DNA of 64,000 nucleotides from Frigoribacterium faeni (GTDB taxonomy: Bacteria > Actinomycetota > Actinomycetes > Actinomycetales > Microbacteriaceae), in NCBI RefSeq assembly GCF_007988805.1, contig NZ_BJUV01000002.1:1-64000 (forward strand), read 5' to 3'. Shown here one piece after another: positions 1-11,467 of this stretch. Below the pieces are notes generated by a model that worked only from the letters and a program-made list of their open reading frames with translations, searched no databases and was not told where the DNA came from. Position numbers and translations under genes: made by a program. Numbering within the stretch: position 1 is the first letter of the stretch; each line of letters opens with the position of its first letter.

Positions 1-25
1 GGGGGGCGACCGACGGTCGCCCCCC
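1..25 (+). terminator. Hairpin terminator at the left edge
   Basis: A perfect 11-bp stem (ggggggcgacc / ggtcgcccccc) with a 3-base loop. It lies 33 bases before the PTS IIB start, so it probably ends or attenuates a gene left of the window, possibly the PTS IIC gene. There is no clear T-run, as is common for actinobacterial terminators. Confidence 0.6.
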
Positions 26-58
26 GACCCACCCCGCCCCCGACACAAGGAGATCGAC

Positions 59-367
59 ATGGCAACCCTCGACGGATCGAACATCAAGAAGCTCATCGTC
101 GCGTGCGACGCGGGCATGGGCAGCAGCGTCATGCTGGCCTCGACGCTCAAGAAGCAGCTCAAGAAGAGCGGCGTCACCGTCGAGCACTCGCCGGTCGCCG
201 AGATCCCCGCCGACGCCGACGTCGTCGTGACGCAGAACAACCTCGCCGAGCGTGCGCGCGGCGTGGTCCCCAACATCCCGGTCGTCCCGTTCCAGCTCTT
301 CATGGGCGACCCCAACGTCGCCAAGGTCGTCAAGGCCATCCAGGACGGCTCGACGGTCGAGGTCTGA
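59..367 (+). CDS. PTS sugar transporter subunit IIB (mannitol type)
   Basis: A 102-residue single-domain IIB protein. The motif ACDAGMGSS (phospho-accepting Cys16 and its P-loop) is typical of mannitol/lactitol IIB domains. IIB takes phosphate from IIA and passes it to the sugar on the membrane IIC protein. The ATG follows a strong ribosome site (aaggag) by 6 bases. The IIA gene starts two bases after the stop, so the two are co-translated. The IIC component is expected just left of the window. Substrate assignment to mannitol is by motif only; another hexitol or ascorbate-type IIB is possible. Confidence 0.85.
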   Translation: MATLDGSNIKKLIVACDAGMGSSVMLASTLKKQLKKSGVTVEHSPVAEIPADADVVVTQNNLAERARGVVPNIPVVPFQLFMGDPNVAKVVKAIQDGSTVEV

Positions 368-369
368 CG

Positions 370-840
370 ATGGCCGACCAGCAAGCACCCGAGCTGACCG
401 CGCTCCTCGCCGAGTCGTCCATCCGGCTCGACGAGAGCGCGGCGACTCGCGACGACGCCATCCGCGCGACCGGGCAGGCGCTCGTCGAGGCCGGCGCGAT
501 CGACGAGTCGTACATCGACGCGATGTTCGAACGCGAGAACTCGGTGTCCACGTACGTGGGCGAAGGGGTCGCCATCCCGCACGGCACGCTCGCCGGCAAG
601 GACTCGGTCAAGGACGACGCCCTCGTCGTCCTCCGCTTCCCGACGCCCGTCGACTGGGACGGCAACGAGGTCTCCGTCACGGTCGGCATCGCGGCCAAGG
701 GCAACGGCCACATCGCCATCCTCAGCCAGCTGGCCAGCATCCTGATGGACCCCGACAAGGCGGCCGCCCTCCGCGGAGCGACCACGACGGCCGAGGTCTA
801 CGACCTGCTCGCCTCGACCGACGAAGACGACGACGACTGA
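370..840 (+). CDS. PTS mannitol/fructose-type subunit IIA
   Basis: A 156-residue cytoplasmic IIA of the fructose/mannitol family. The phospho-accepting histidine is His71 in GVAIPHGT, and ENSVSTYVGEG just before it is also typical. It receives phosphate from HPr and hands it to IIB. The ATG at 370 is chosen because the family alignment begins there; a longer open frame upstream runs through the IIB gene and is not coding. The tail is very acidic (DEDDDD). With IIB before it and HPr after it, this is the soluble half of one PTS relay. Confidence 0.9.
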   Translation: MADQQAPELTALLAESSIRLDESAATRDDAIRATGQALVEAGAIDESYIDAMFERENSVSTYVGEGVAIPHGTLAGKDSVKDDALVVLRFPTPVDWDGNEVSVTVGIAAKGNGHIAILSQLASILMDPDKAAALRGATTTAEVYDLLASTDEDDDD

Positions 841-941
841 CCAGACCGCCGTCGTCACGGCGTCGCATCACCCCTGAACACCGTCGCTCCCGTCGTGGAG
901 GGACTCCCGACCACCATCGTGGTCTCGACCAAGGAGAAGAA

Positions 942-1211
942 ATGCCCGAACGCACCGTCACCATCGCCTCGAGCGTCGGCCTGCACGCCCGCCCCGCCTC
1001 GCTCTTCAGCCAGGCCGCGAGCAAGACCGGCGCGAAGGTGACGCTCACGACCTCCGCGGGCAAGAGCGTCAACGCCGCGAGCATCCTCGGTGTGCTCTCG
1101 CTCGGCATCAACCACGGCGACGAGGTCGTCGTCGCGACCGACGGCGACAACGCCGAGGCCGCGCTCGACGAGCTGGCAGCCCTCCTCGAGACCGATCTCG
1201 ACAAGGACTGA
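942..1211 (+). CDS. ptsH: Phosphocarrier protein HPr
   Basis: An 89-residue HPr, normal length. GLHARPA carries the active His15, phosphorylated by enzyme I, and the SILGV segment around Ser47 matches the regulatory-serine region. The ATG is preceded by aaggagaag. It sits 101 bases after the IIA gene, probably in the same transcript, and is followed by a hairpin terminator. HPr is the general phosphate carrier of the PTS, so it may serve other sugar permeases as well as the one encoded here. Enzyme I is not in this window. Confidence 0.95.
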   Translation: MPERTVTIASSVGLHARPASLFSQAASKTGAKVTLTTSAGKSVNAASILGVLSLGINHGDEVVVATDGDNAEAALDELAALLETDLDKD

Positions 1212-1232
1212 CTCCGTCTCCTGCAGGCGCTC

Positions 1233-1270
1233 GAGGGCACCGGATCGACACCCGTCGACCCGGTGCCCTC
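1233..1270 (+). terminator. Terminator after ptsH
   Basis: An 11-bp perfect outer stem (gagggcaccgg / ccggtgccctc) with an inner tcgac/gtcga pairing in the loop. It lies 22 bases after the HPr stop and before the next promoter, closing the PTS operon. Confidence 0.7.
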
Positions 1271-1341
1271 GTCCGTGTGCGGGTCAGGGTCCGCAGGCGG
1301 GTCCGGCCGGGACCCCGAAGTCGGAGGTCGGAGGTCCGGTT

Positions 1342-1347
1342 TAGGCT
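1342..1347 (+). promoter_or_regulatory. -10 element (TAGGCT) of the DUF885 gene
   Basis: TAGGCT ends six bases before the ATG at 1354, the spacing expected for a transcript that begins at or next to the start codon. No ribosome-binding site is visible, which fits a leaderless gene. Confidence 0.55.
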
Positions 1348-1353
1348 CGACCC

Positions 1354-3045
1354 ATGACCGACGAGACGCCCTCTGCTCCTGTCCGCCGCCCCACGACGAT
1401 GGACGGCATCGCCGAACGGTGGGTGGACACCCTGGTCGACCTCGATCCGACGACGGCGACCTGGATCGGTCGCCCCGGGCGCACCTCCGAGTACGGCGAC
1501 CTCTCTCCCGCCGGGCACGATCGCCACGCGAGCGAGGCTGCGGCGACCCTCCGAGAGGTGGACGACGCCCCGATCGTCGACGACGTGGACCGCGTCACGC
1601 GCGACGACCTCCGAAGCGAGCTCCGACTGGATCTCGAACACCACGCGTCCCGGCTGCACCTGCGCGACCTCAACGTCATCGCGTCGCCCGTGCAGGCGGT
1701 CCGCGAGGTCTTCGACCTGATGCCCGTCGCGACCGAAGCCGACTGGGCCGACGTCTCCGGCCGCCTGTCCCACGTCGGCGACGCGCTCGACGGCTACGTC
1801 GAGACGCTCCGAGCCGGTCTGGCCGAAGGAATCGTGCCTGCGCGGCGACAGGTCGAGAAGGTCGCCGTGCAGTGCGACCGGATCGGCGCTCCCGGCGGGT
1901 TCTTCAGCGACCTCGTCGAGGGGGCGGTCCTGGCCGACGGCAGTGCGCCTCCTCCCGGTCTCGCCGCGGACCTGGCGACCGGCGCCGCGTCGGCGTCCGC
2001 CGCCTATCTTCGGCTGCGCGACGTCCTCCGAGACGAGCTCCTTCCCCGGGCGGTCTCGGACGACGCCGTGGGGCGCGAGGCCTACGGCCTCCATTCCCGT
2101 CGCTTCCTCGGCGCCTCCGTCGACCTCGACGAGACCTACGAGTGGGGACTCGACGAGCTCGCCCGGATGACCGACGAGCAGGAGGCCATCGCGCGCTCCA
2201 TCGAGCCCGGTGCGAGCGTCCGTCGCGCGATCGAGGTGCTCGACGCCGACCCGGCTCGTCGACTCGACGGCACCGATGCCCTGCGCGAGTGGATGCAGGC
2301 CCTCAGCGACCGCGCCGTCGACGAACTCGGACGAAGCCACTTCGACATCCCCGAGGAGGTGCGTCGACTCGAATGCCGCATCGCGCCCACCCGAGACGGC
2401 GGCATCTACTACACCAGTCCGAGCGACGACTTCTCGCGTCCCGGCCGCATGTGGTGGTCCGTGCCCGAGGGAGTCACCCGGTTCGGGACGTGGCGTGAGA
2501 CGACCACGGTCTACCACGAGGGTGTTCCCGGGCACCACCTCCAGCTCGGCATGGCCGTGCACAACCGGGCGACCTTGAACACGTGGCGACGCCAGCTGGC
2601 CGGTACCTCGGGCCACGCCGAGGGATGGGCTCTGTACGCGGAGCGGCTGATGGACGAGCTCGGCTACCTCGACGACCCCGGAGACCGTCTCGGCATGCTC
2701 GACGGCCAGCGGATGCGGGCCGCCCGGGTCGTCCTCGACATCGGCGTGCACCTCGGCAAGCCGTTCCCCGGGGGCGGAGGGGCCTGGAACGCGGAGAACG
2801 CCCTCGCGTTCATGCGCGAGAACGTCAACATGGACGACGAGTTCGTCGTCTTCGAGGTCGACCGCTATCTCGGTTGGCCCGGACAGGCCCCGTCCTACAA
2901 GGTCGGGCAGCGCATCTGGGAGGATCTCCGCGCCGAGCGGCAGCGCCGGGACGGAGCCGACTTCGACATGCGACGCTTCCATCGCGACGCCCTCCGGCTC
3001 GGAGGAGTCGGTCTCGACACCCTGCGGCGCGCACTGCTCGCCTGA
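1354..3045 (+). CDS. DUF885 family metallopeptidase-like protein
   Basis: A 563-residue protein of the DUF885 family, whose hallmark HEGVPGHH is present at residues 388-395. The histidines and glutamate resemble a zinc-peptidase site, and YYTSPSDDFSRPG before it is also family-typical. No signal peptide or membrane segment is seen, so it is probably cytoplasmic. Members are annotated as putative carboxypeptidases or oligopeptidases, but few have been tested and the substrate is unknown. It has its own promoter and stands alone between the PTS operon and rpsA. Confidence 0.85.
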   Translation: MTDETPSAPVRRPTTMDGIAERWVDTLVDLDPTTATWIGRPGRTSEYGDLSPAGHDRHASEAAATLREVDDAPIVDDVDRVTRDDLRSELRLDLEHHASRLHLRDLNVIASPVQAVREVFDLMPVATEADWADVSGRLSHVGDALDGYVETLRAGLAEGIVPARRQVEKVAVQCDRIGAPGGFFSDLVEGAVLADGSAPPPGLAADLATGAASASAAYLRLRDVLRDELLPRAVSDDAVGREAYGLHSRRFLGASVDLDETYEWGLDELARMTDEQEAIARSIEPGASVRRAIEVLDADPARRLDGTDALREWMQALSDRAVDELGRSHFDIPEEVRRLECRIAPTRDGGIYYTSPSDDFSRPGRMWWSVPEGVTRFGTWRETTTVYHEGVPGHHLQLGMAVHNRATLNTWRRQLAGTSGHAEGWALYAERLMDELGYLDDPGDRLGMLDGQRMRAARVVLDIGVHLGKPFPGGGGAWNAENALAFMRENVNMDDEFVVFEVDRYLGWPGQAPSYKVGQRIWEDLRAERQRRDGADFDMRRFHRDALRLGGVGLDTLRRALLA

Positions 3046-3138
3046 GACGGCGGCCGGCCTCCGGGTGGACGCTCGGGCGACGCCGCCCGCTCATCGAGAC
3101 GCGGCGGCCGGACTCGTACGACACAGCCTCGAAGGCCG

Positions 3139-3167
3139 TTGCCGGTGGACCGGCGCGCGGTTATGAT
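3139..3167 (+). promoter_or_regulatory. Promoter of rpsA
   Basis: TTGCCG (3139-3144) and TATGAT (3162-3167) are separated by 17 bases, close to a housekeeping sigma consensus and the clearest -35/-10 pair in the window. Transcription would begin near 3174, giving a leader of about 105 bases before the S1 start. No riboswitch is recognised in that leader. Confidence 0.7.
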
Positions 3168-3280
3168 GTCTTTGCGCTATCTGCGTCACTTTTCCCGCAC
3201 GCTGCGGTCGACTCCCCGCTCGAACACCGTTCGACGGATGACCGCGGCCCGATTCATGCTTTCACTGGAGCACTAACTAC

Positions 3281-4729
3281 ATGACAACCGTAACGACCAA
3301 GGCACCCAAGCAGGTCGCCATCAACGACATCGGATCCGCTGATGACTTCCTGGCCGCGGTCGAAAAGACCCTGAAGTTCTTCAACGACGGCGACCTCATC
3401 GAAGGGACCGTCGTGAAGATCGACCGCGACGAGGTCCTCCTCGACGTCGGATACAAGACCGAGGGCGTCATCCCCTCGCGCGAGCTCTCGATCAAGCACG
3501 ACGTCGACCCCACCGAGGTCGTCGAGGTCGGCGACACCGTCGAGGCCCTCGTTCTCCAGAAGGAGGACAAGGAAGGCCGTCTGATCCTGTCGAAGAAGCG
3601 CGCTCAGTACGAGCGCGCATGGGGCGACGTCGAGAAGATCAAGGACGCCGACGGCGTCGTCACCGGAACGGTCATCGAGGTCGTCAAGGGCGGTCTCATC
3701 GTCGACATCGGACTCCGTGGCTTCCTCCCCGCGTCGCTCATCGAGCTCCGTCGCGTGCGCGACCTCACGCCGTACCTCGGCCAGGAGATCGAGGCGAAGA
3801 TCCTCGAGCTCGACAAGAACCGCAACAACGTGGTCCTGTCGCGTCGCGCCCTCCTCGAGCAGACCCAGTCCGAGAGCCGCACCACCTTCCTCAACAACCT
3901 GCACAAGGGCCAGGTCCGCAAGGGCGTCGTCTCCTCGATCGTCAACTTCGGTGCGTTCGTCGACCTGGGCGGCGTCGACGGTCTGGTCCACGTCTCCGAG
4001 CTCAGCTGGAAGCACATCGAGCACGCCAGCGAGGTCGTCGAGGTCGGTCAGGAAGTCACCGTCGAGATCCTCGAGGTCGACCTCGACCGTGAGCGCGTGT
4101 CGCTCTCGCTCAAGGCCACCCAGGAGGACCCGTGGCAGGTCTTCGCCCGCACGCACGCGATCGGTCAGGTCGCTCCGGGCAAGGTCACCAAGCTGGTCCC
4201 GTTCGGTGCGTTCGTCCGTGTCGCCGACGGCATCGAGGGCCTCGTGCACATCTCGGAGCTCTCGGCCAAGCACGTCGAGCTCGCCGAGCAGGTCGTCGCC
4301 GTCGGCGACGAGGTGTTCGTCAAGGTCATCGACATCGACCTCGACCGTCGCCGCATCTCGCTGAGCCTCAAGCAGGCCAACGAGGGTGTCGACCCCGAGG
4401 GCACCGAGTTCGACCCCGCGCTCTACGGCATGCTCACCGAGTACGACGACCAGGGGAACTACAAGTACCCCGAGGGCTTCGACCCGGAGACCAACGAATG
4501 GCGCGAGGGCTTCGACTCGCAGCGCGAGAAGTGGGAGCAGGACTACGCTGCCGCCCAGGCTCGCTGGGAAGCACACAAGAAGCAGGTCGCCGCTTCGCTC
4601 GCCGAGGAGACCACCTTCGACGTGCCCACCGGTTCCTCCTTCTCGAACGAGTCCGCCTCGGGCGCCGGCACCCTCGCCGACGACGAGTCGCTCGCCGCTC
4701 TCCGCGAGAAGCTCTCCAGCAGCAACTGA
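3281..4729 (+). CDS. rpsA: 30S ribosomal protein S1
   Basis: A 482-residue S1 with four S1/OB-fold RNA-binding domains, at about residues 35-105, 120-190, 205-275 and 290-362, the last two with the repeated pattern GxVxxxxxFGAFVxL followed by GLVHxSELS. This is the usual actinobacterial four-domain form (M. tuberculosis RpsA is of nearly the same length). The C-terminal 120 residues are acidic and low-complexity. S1 helps the 30S subunit bind mRNA. The gene has its own strong promoter and a strong terminator, so it is monocistronic. Confidence 0.97.
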   Translation: MTTVTTKAPKQVAINDIGSADDFLAAVEKTLKFFNDGDLIEGTVVKIDRDEVLLDVGYKTEGVIPSRELSIKHDVDPTEVVEVGDTVEALVLQKEDKEGRLILSKKRAQYERAWGDVEKIKDADGVVTGTVIEVVKGGLIVDIGLRGFLPASLIELRRVRDLTPYLGQEIEAKILELDKNRNNVVLSRRALLEQTQSESRTTFLNNLHKGQVRKGVVSSIVNFGAFVDLGGVDGLVHVSELSWKHIEHASEVVEVGQEVTVEILEVDLDRERVSLSLKATQEDPWQVFARTHAIGQVAPGKVTKLVPFGAFVRVADGIEGLVHISELSAKHVELAEQVVAVGDEVFVKVIDIDLDRRRISLSLKQANEGVDPEGTEFDPALYGMLTEYDDQGNYKYPEGFDPETNEWREGFDSQREKWEQDYAAAQARWEAHKKQVAASLAEETTFDVPTGSSFSNESASGAGTLADDESLAALREKLSSSN

Positions 4730-4760
4730 GTCGGTGACGCCTCGCGCGTCACGACCATCC

Positions 4761-4794
4761 GACAGGCGGTTCCCCGAAGGGGGAGCCGCCTGTC
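4761..4794 (+). terminator. Terminator after rpsA
   Basis: gacaggcgg pairs with ccgcctgtc (9 bp), and an inner tcccc/gggga pairing extends the stem. It lies 31 bases after the S1 stop. Confidence 0.8.
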
Positions 4795-4843
4795 GGCGTC
4801 TGGCCCCGTGGTCGTCCCGGCCGCACCCACGCGCGCGTGGGGG

Positions 4844-4849
4844 TACGCT
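4844..4849 (+). promoter_or_regulatory. -10 element (TACGCT) of coaE
   Basis: TACGCT ends six bases before the coaE ATG at 4856, with no ribosome site between them, the arrangement of a leaderless transcript. Confidence 0.5.
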
Positions 4850-4855
4850 CGTCGG

Positions 4856-5506
4856 ATGTTCGTCTGTGGTCTCACCGGAGGCATCGCGGCCGGGAAGAGC
4901 ACCGTCTCCACTCGCCTCGCCGAACGCGGAGCAGCCGTCGTCGACGCCGACCGTCTCGCTCGCGAGGTGGTGGAACCGGGCACACCCGGGCTCTCCGCCG
5001 TGGTGGCACGATTCGGAGTCGGCGTGCTGACGAGCGACGGAGTCCTCGACCGTGCAGCGCTCGGAGCGATCGTCTTCGCCGATGCCTCGGCCCGTGCCGA
5101 CCTCGAGGGCATCATCCATCCTGCGGTGCGAGAACTCTCCGCAGCACGCATGACCGAGGCGGTCCGCGACGACCCCGCGCGCGTCGTCGTGTACGACGTC
5201 CCGTTGCTCGTCGAGTCGAGGGGTGCGGGGGAGTTCGACGTCGTGGCGGTCGTGCACGCTCCGAGGGAGGAGCGGCTCCGACGGTTGATCCGCTTCCGGG
5301 GGATGGCCGAAGACGAGGCCGGACGCCGCATCGACGCGCAGGCGGACGATGCCACCCGTCTGGCCGCGGCCGATCTCGTCGTCGACGCCTCGGGCACCCT
5401 CGACGAGACGCGTGCCCACGCCGACGAGCTCTACGAGCGCCTGCGTTCGCTGTCAGCGGCGAAGGCGGACGTCCGCCTTGGGCCGGGTGTCAGTGGTCGC
5501 TCGTAA
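4856..5506 (+). CDS. coaE: Dephospho-CoA kinase
   Basis: A 216-residue P-loop kinase that phosphorylates dephospho-CoA at the 3'-OH of the ribose, the last step of CoA synthesis. The Walker A motif GGIAAGKS is at residues 8-15, preceded by FVCGLT, and the CoA-binding segment [13 protein letters not shown] follows at about 40. The open frame extends 16 codons upstream, but the family N-terminus and the -10 element support the ATG at 4856. The mycobacterial CoaE carries an extra C-terminal GrpB-like domain; this protein does not. uvrB starts 10 bases downstream. Confidence 0.93.
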   Translation: MFVCGLTGGIAAGKSTVSTRLAERGAAVVDADRLAREVVEPGTPGLSAVVARFGVGVLTSDGVLDRAALGAIVFADASARADLEGIIHPAVRELSAARMTEAVRDDPARVVVYDVPLLVESRGAGEFDVVAVVHAPREERLRRLIRFRGMAEDEAGRRIDAQADDATRLAAADLVVDASGTLDETRAHADELYERLRSLSAAKADVRLGPGVSGRS

Positions 5507-5509
5507 ACT
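5504..5509 (+). promoter_or_regulatory. -10 element (TAAACT) of uvrB
   Basis: TAAACT overlaps the coaE stop codon and ends seven bases before the uvrB ATG. It would let uvrB be made independently of coaE as a leaderless message. I see no LexA-type palindrome next to it. Confidence 0.5.
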
Positions 5510-5516
5510 CGAGAGC

Positions 5517-7583
5517 ATGGAACCAACCCGCAGTGTTCGCCCCTTCGAAGTCGTGAGCGAATACGAGCCCAGCGGTGATCAGCCCGCCGCCATCGCCGAA
5601 CTCGCCGGGCGCATCAACGCCGGCGAGACCGACGTGGTCCTCCTCGGAGCGACCGGAACAGGCAAGTCGGCGACGACCGCGTGGCTCGTCGAGCAGGTGC
5701 AGCGCCCGACCCTCGTGCTCGCCCACAACAAGACCCTCGCCGCGCAGCTGGCGAACGAGTTCCGCGAGATGTTCCCGCACAACGCCGTCGAGTACTTCGT
5801 CTCGTACTACGACTACTACCAGCCGGAGGCGTACGTGCCTCAGACCGACACCTTCATCGAGAAGGACAGCTCGATCAACGCCGAGGTCGAACGGCTGCGG
5901 CACTCGACGACGAACTCCCTCCTCAGCCGGCGTGACGTCATCGTCGTCTCGACCGTCTCGTGCATCTACGGGCTCGGAACGCCGGAGGGCTACCTCGAGG
6001 CGATGATCGCGCTCCAGGTCGGCCAGAGGATCGACCGCGAGACCCTCATCCGGCGCTTCGTGTCGATGCAGTACCAGCGCAACGACATCGACTTCTCGCG
6101 CGGCAACTTCCGGGTCCGAGGAGACACGATCGAGATCATCCCGATGTACGAGGAGCTGGCGATCCGCATCGAGATGTTCGGTGACGAGGTCGAGGCGCTC
6201 TACGCGCTGCACCCTCTGACGGGCGACGTCGTCAAGACCCTCGACGCGGTCTCGGTGTTCCCCGGCTCGCACTACGTCGCCGGCACCGACGTGATGCACC
6301 GCGCGATCGGCACCATCAAGAACGAGCTCGCCGACCGCCTCGGCGAGCTCGACAAGCAGGGCAAGCTCCTCGAATCCCAGCGACTGCGGATGCGCACGAC
6401 CTTCGACCTCGAGATGATGGAGCAGATCGGCTTCTGCAACGGCATCGAGAACTACTCGGCGCACATCGACGGCCGCTCTCCCGGCGAGGCACCGCATTGC
6501 CTCCTCGACTACTTCCCCGACGATCTCCTGGTCGTCATCGACGAGTCGCACGTCACCGTGCCGCAGATCGGGGCGATGTACGAGGGCGACGCCTCCCGCA
6601 AGCGAACCCTCGTCGACCACGGTTTCCGGCTTCCGAGCGCCCTCGACAACCGGCCGCTGAAGTTCGAGGAGTTCCTCGACCGGGTGGGTCAGAAGGTCTA
6701 CCTGTCGGCCACTCCCGGGAAGTACGAGCTCGGCATTACCGACAGCGTCGTCGAGCAGATCATCCGCCCGACGGGCCTCATCGACCCCGAGATCGTCATC
6801 AAGCCGTCCGAGGGTCAGATCGACGATCTGCTCGACGAGATCCGCACACGGAGCGAGCGCGACGAACGCGTCCTCGTGACGACGCTGACCAAGAAGATGG
6901 CGGAGGAGCTCACCGACTTCCTCACCGAGGCGGGGGTCAGGGTCCGCTACCTGCACTCCGACGTCGACACCCTGCGACGGGTCGAGCTCCTGACGGAGCT
7001 CCGTCAGGGCGTCTACGACGTGCTCGTCGGCATCAACCTCCTCCGAGAGGGCCTCGACCTGCCGGAGGTCTCCCTGGTCGCCATCCTCGATGCGGACAAG
7101 GAGGGCTTCCTGCGGTCGTCGACGTCCCTCATCCAGACCATCGGGCGTGCCGCCCGGAACGTCTCGGGCCAGGTCCACATGTACGCGGACAAGATGACCG
7201 ACTCGATGCGACAGGCGCTCGACGAGACGGATCGCCGTCGCGAGAAGCAGATCGCCTACAACCTCGAACGCGGCATCGACCCGCAGCCCCTGCGCAAGAA
7301 GATCGCCGACATCACGGAGGCCCTCGCGCGCGAAGGCGCCGACACGGCCGCGCTGCTCGCCGGGCGCGACGGCAAGAAGCGCGCGCCGACCCCCAACCTG
7401 AAGCGGGAGGGGCTCGCGGCCGGCGCCGCCAACGGCCTCGAGTCGATCATCGCCGACCTGAACGAGCAGATGCTCCAGGCGGCGGCGGAGCTCAAGTTCG
7501 AGCTCGCCGGGCGGCTCCGCGACGAAGTGGCCGATCTCAAGAAGGACCTCCGTCAGATGGAAGCAGCCGGCCATGTCCGTTGA
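5517..7583 (+). CDS. uvrB: Excinuclease ABC subunit UvrB
   Basis: A 688-residue UvrB, the damage-verifying helicase of nucleotide excision repair. Walker A GATGTGKS is at residues 44-51, the beta-hairpin that clamps DNA is at [12 protein letters not shown], the DESH Walker B follows, and the helicase motifs [13 protein letters not shown] and QTIGRAARN are intact. The C-terminal UVR domain (about 645-685) contacts UvrC. The ATG at 5517 fits the family start ([22 protein letters not shown]); the frame is open further upstream inside coaE. It overlaps the following SDR gene by 11 bases. Confidence 0.97.
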   Translation: MEPTRSVRPFEVVSEYEPSGDQPAAIAELAGRINAGETDVVLLGATGTGKSATTAWLVEQVQRPTLVLAHNKTLAAQLANEFREMFPHNAVEYFVSYYDYYQPEAYVPQTDTFIEKDSSINAEVERLRHSTTNSLLSRRDVIVVSTVSCIYGLGTPEGYLEAMIALQVGQRIDRETLIRRFVSMQYQRNDIDFSRGNFRVRGDTIEIIPMYEELAIRIEMFGDEVEALYALHPLTGDVVKTLDAVSVFPGSHYVAGTDVMHRAIGTIKNELADRLGELDKQGKLLESQRLRMRTTFDLEMMEQIGFCNGIENYSAHIDGRSPGEAPHCLLDYFPDDLLVVIDESHVTVPQIGAMYEGDASRKRTLVDHGFRLPSALDNRPLKFEEFLDRVGQKVYLSATPGKYELGITDSVVEQIIRPTGLIDPEIVIKPSEGQIDDLLDEIRTRSERDERVLVTTLTKKMAEELTDFLTEAGVRVRYLHSDVDTLRRVELLTELRQGVYDVLVGINLLREGLDLPEVSLVAILDADKEGFLRSSTSLIQTIGRAARNVSGQVHMYADKMTDSMRQALDETDRRREKQIAYNLERGIDPQPLRKKIADITEALAREGADTAALLAGRDGKKRAPTPNLKREGLAAGAANGLESIIADLNEQMLQAAAELKFELAGRLRDEVADLKKDLRQMEAAGHVR

Positions 7584-8475
7584 TCGCCGACGCGTCGTCA
7601 TCACCGGCGCGACCGCGGGCCTGGGCTATTTCGCCGCGGAGAGGCTCGCCTCGCAGGGGCACAAGGTCGTCCTGGCGGCGCGAGACGGCGAACGCGCGGT
7701 CCGGGCGGTGGACACGATCATCGAGCGCGTGCCGGGAGCGGACCTCGAGACCGTCGAACTCGATCTCGCCGACCTCTCCTCGATCCGCTCCGGTGCCGCG
7801 GCGATCGCCGCCGGGGGAGCGGTCGACGTCCTGCTCGCCAACGCGGGAGTCGTCGGGTCGAAACGCCGGCAGACGACCGCAGACGGATTCGAGTCGCAGT
7901 TCGGGACGAACCATCTGGGTCACTTCGCCCTCGTCTCGCACCTCATGCCGGCCATCCGGTCCTCGACGGCCGGGCGCATCGTCCACCTCGGGAGCATCAG
8001 CCATCGATGGGTCCGACTCGACCTCGACGACCCGATGATGCTGTCGAGCTACTCGAGCTACGTCGCTTACGCCCGCTCGAAGCTCGCGGTCATGTCCTTC
8101 GGCTTCGAGCTCGACCGGCGCCTCCGCGAGTCCGGTTCCCCGGTCGTCAGCGTCGTCGCCCACCCCGGGTTCGCGTGGGAGTCCCTCAGCGACCCCCGGC
8201 CGCCTGTCGTCGTGCCTCGACGTCCTCCGGCCGTCGTCACCTCGGCCATGCATACGTTCTCCCAGGGCAAGGAAGTCGGCGCCGAGCCGCTCGTGCACGC
8301 GGCTACGGCCGAGGGGGTCCGAGGCGGGGAATACTGGGGACCGGCCGGCTGGTTCCAGCTCACCGGTGGTCCTGCCCTGGTGACGGCGCAGAAACACGCC
8401 CACGACACCGACACCGCCAGCCGCCTCTGGTCCGAATCGGCCCGACTCACCTCCACCCAGCCCGCCCTCCTCTGA
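7573..8475 (+). CDS. Short-chain dehydrogenase/reductase (SDR family)
   Basis: A 300-residue SDR. The Rossmann motif TGATAGLG is at about residues 11-18, the NAG motif is in [10 protein letters not shown], and the YxxxK catalytic pair is in AYARSKLAV. The overall pattern ([15 protein letters not shown]) is that of the retinol-dehydrogenase-like or WW-domain-oxidoreductase-like atypical SDRs; the substrate cannot be told. Its start lies inside the end of uvrB, so the two are translationally coupled, yet no metabolic link to DNA repair is evident. Confidence 0.88.
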   Translation: MSVDRRRVVITGATAGLGYFAAERLASQGHKVVLAARDGERAVRAVDTIIERVPGADLETVELDLADLSSIRSGAAAIAAGGAVDVLLANAGVVGSKRRQTTADGFESQFGTNHLGHFALVSHLMPAIRSSTAGRIVHLGSISHRWVRLDLDDPMMLSSYSSYVAYARSKLAVMSFGFELDRRLRESGSPVVSVVAHPGFAWESLSDPRPPVVVPRRPPAVVTSAMHTFSQGKEVGAEPLVHAATAEGVRGGEYWGPAGWFQLTGGPALVTAQKHAHDTDTASRLWSESARLTSTQPALL

Positions 8476-8508
8476 GCAGACGGCCGCCTCGAATGTCGGT
8501 GGCCTCGA

Positions 8509-8514
8509 TAGAAT
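8509..8514 (+). promoter_or_regulatory. -10 element (TAGAAT) of uvrA
   Basis: TAGAAT ends seven bases before a GTG at 8522. It overlaps an in-frame ATG at 8513, which argues that translation starts at the GTG on a leaderless mRNA. No convincing -35 or SOS box is seen. Confidence 0.55.
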
Positions 8515-8521
8515 GGTAAGA

Positions 8522-11463
<2,942 letters not shown>

Positions 11464-11467
<4 letters not shown>

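Noticed and set aside
3254-5419. A 721-codon minus-strand open frame over rpsA and coaE
   Set aside because: Highly acidic, repetitive reverse reading of the S1 repeats; no ribosome site or family match.
5490-7604. A 704-codon minus-strand open frame over uvrB
   Set aside because: Antisense to intact uvrB; composition-driven artefact of high GC, where stop codons are rare.
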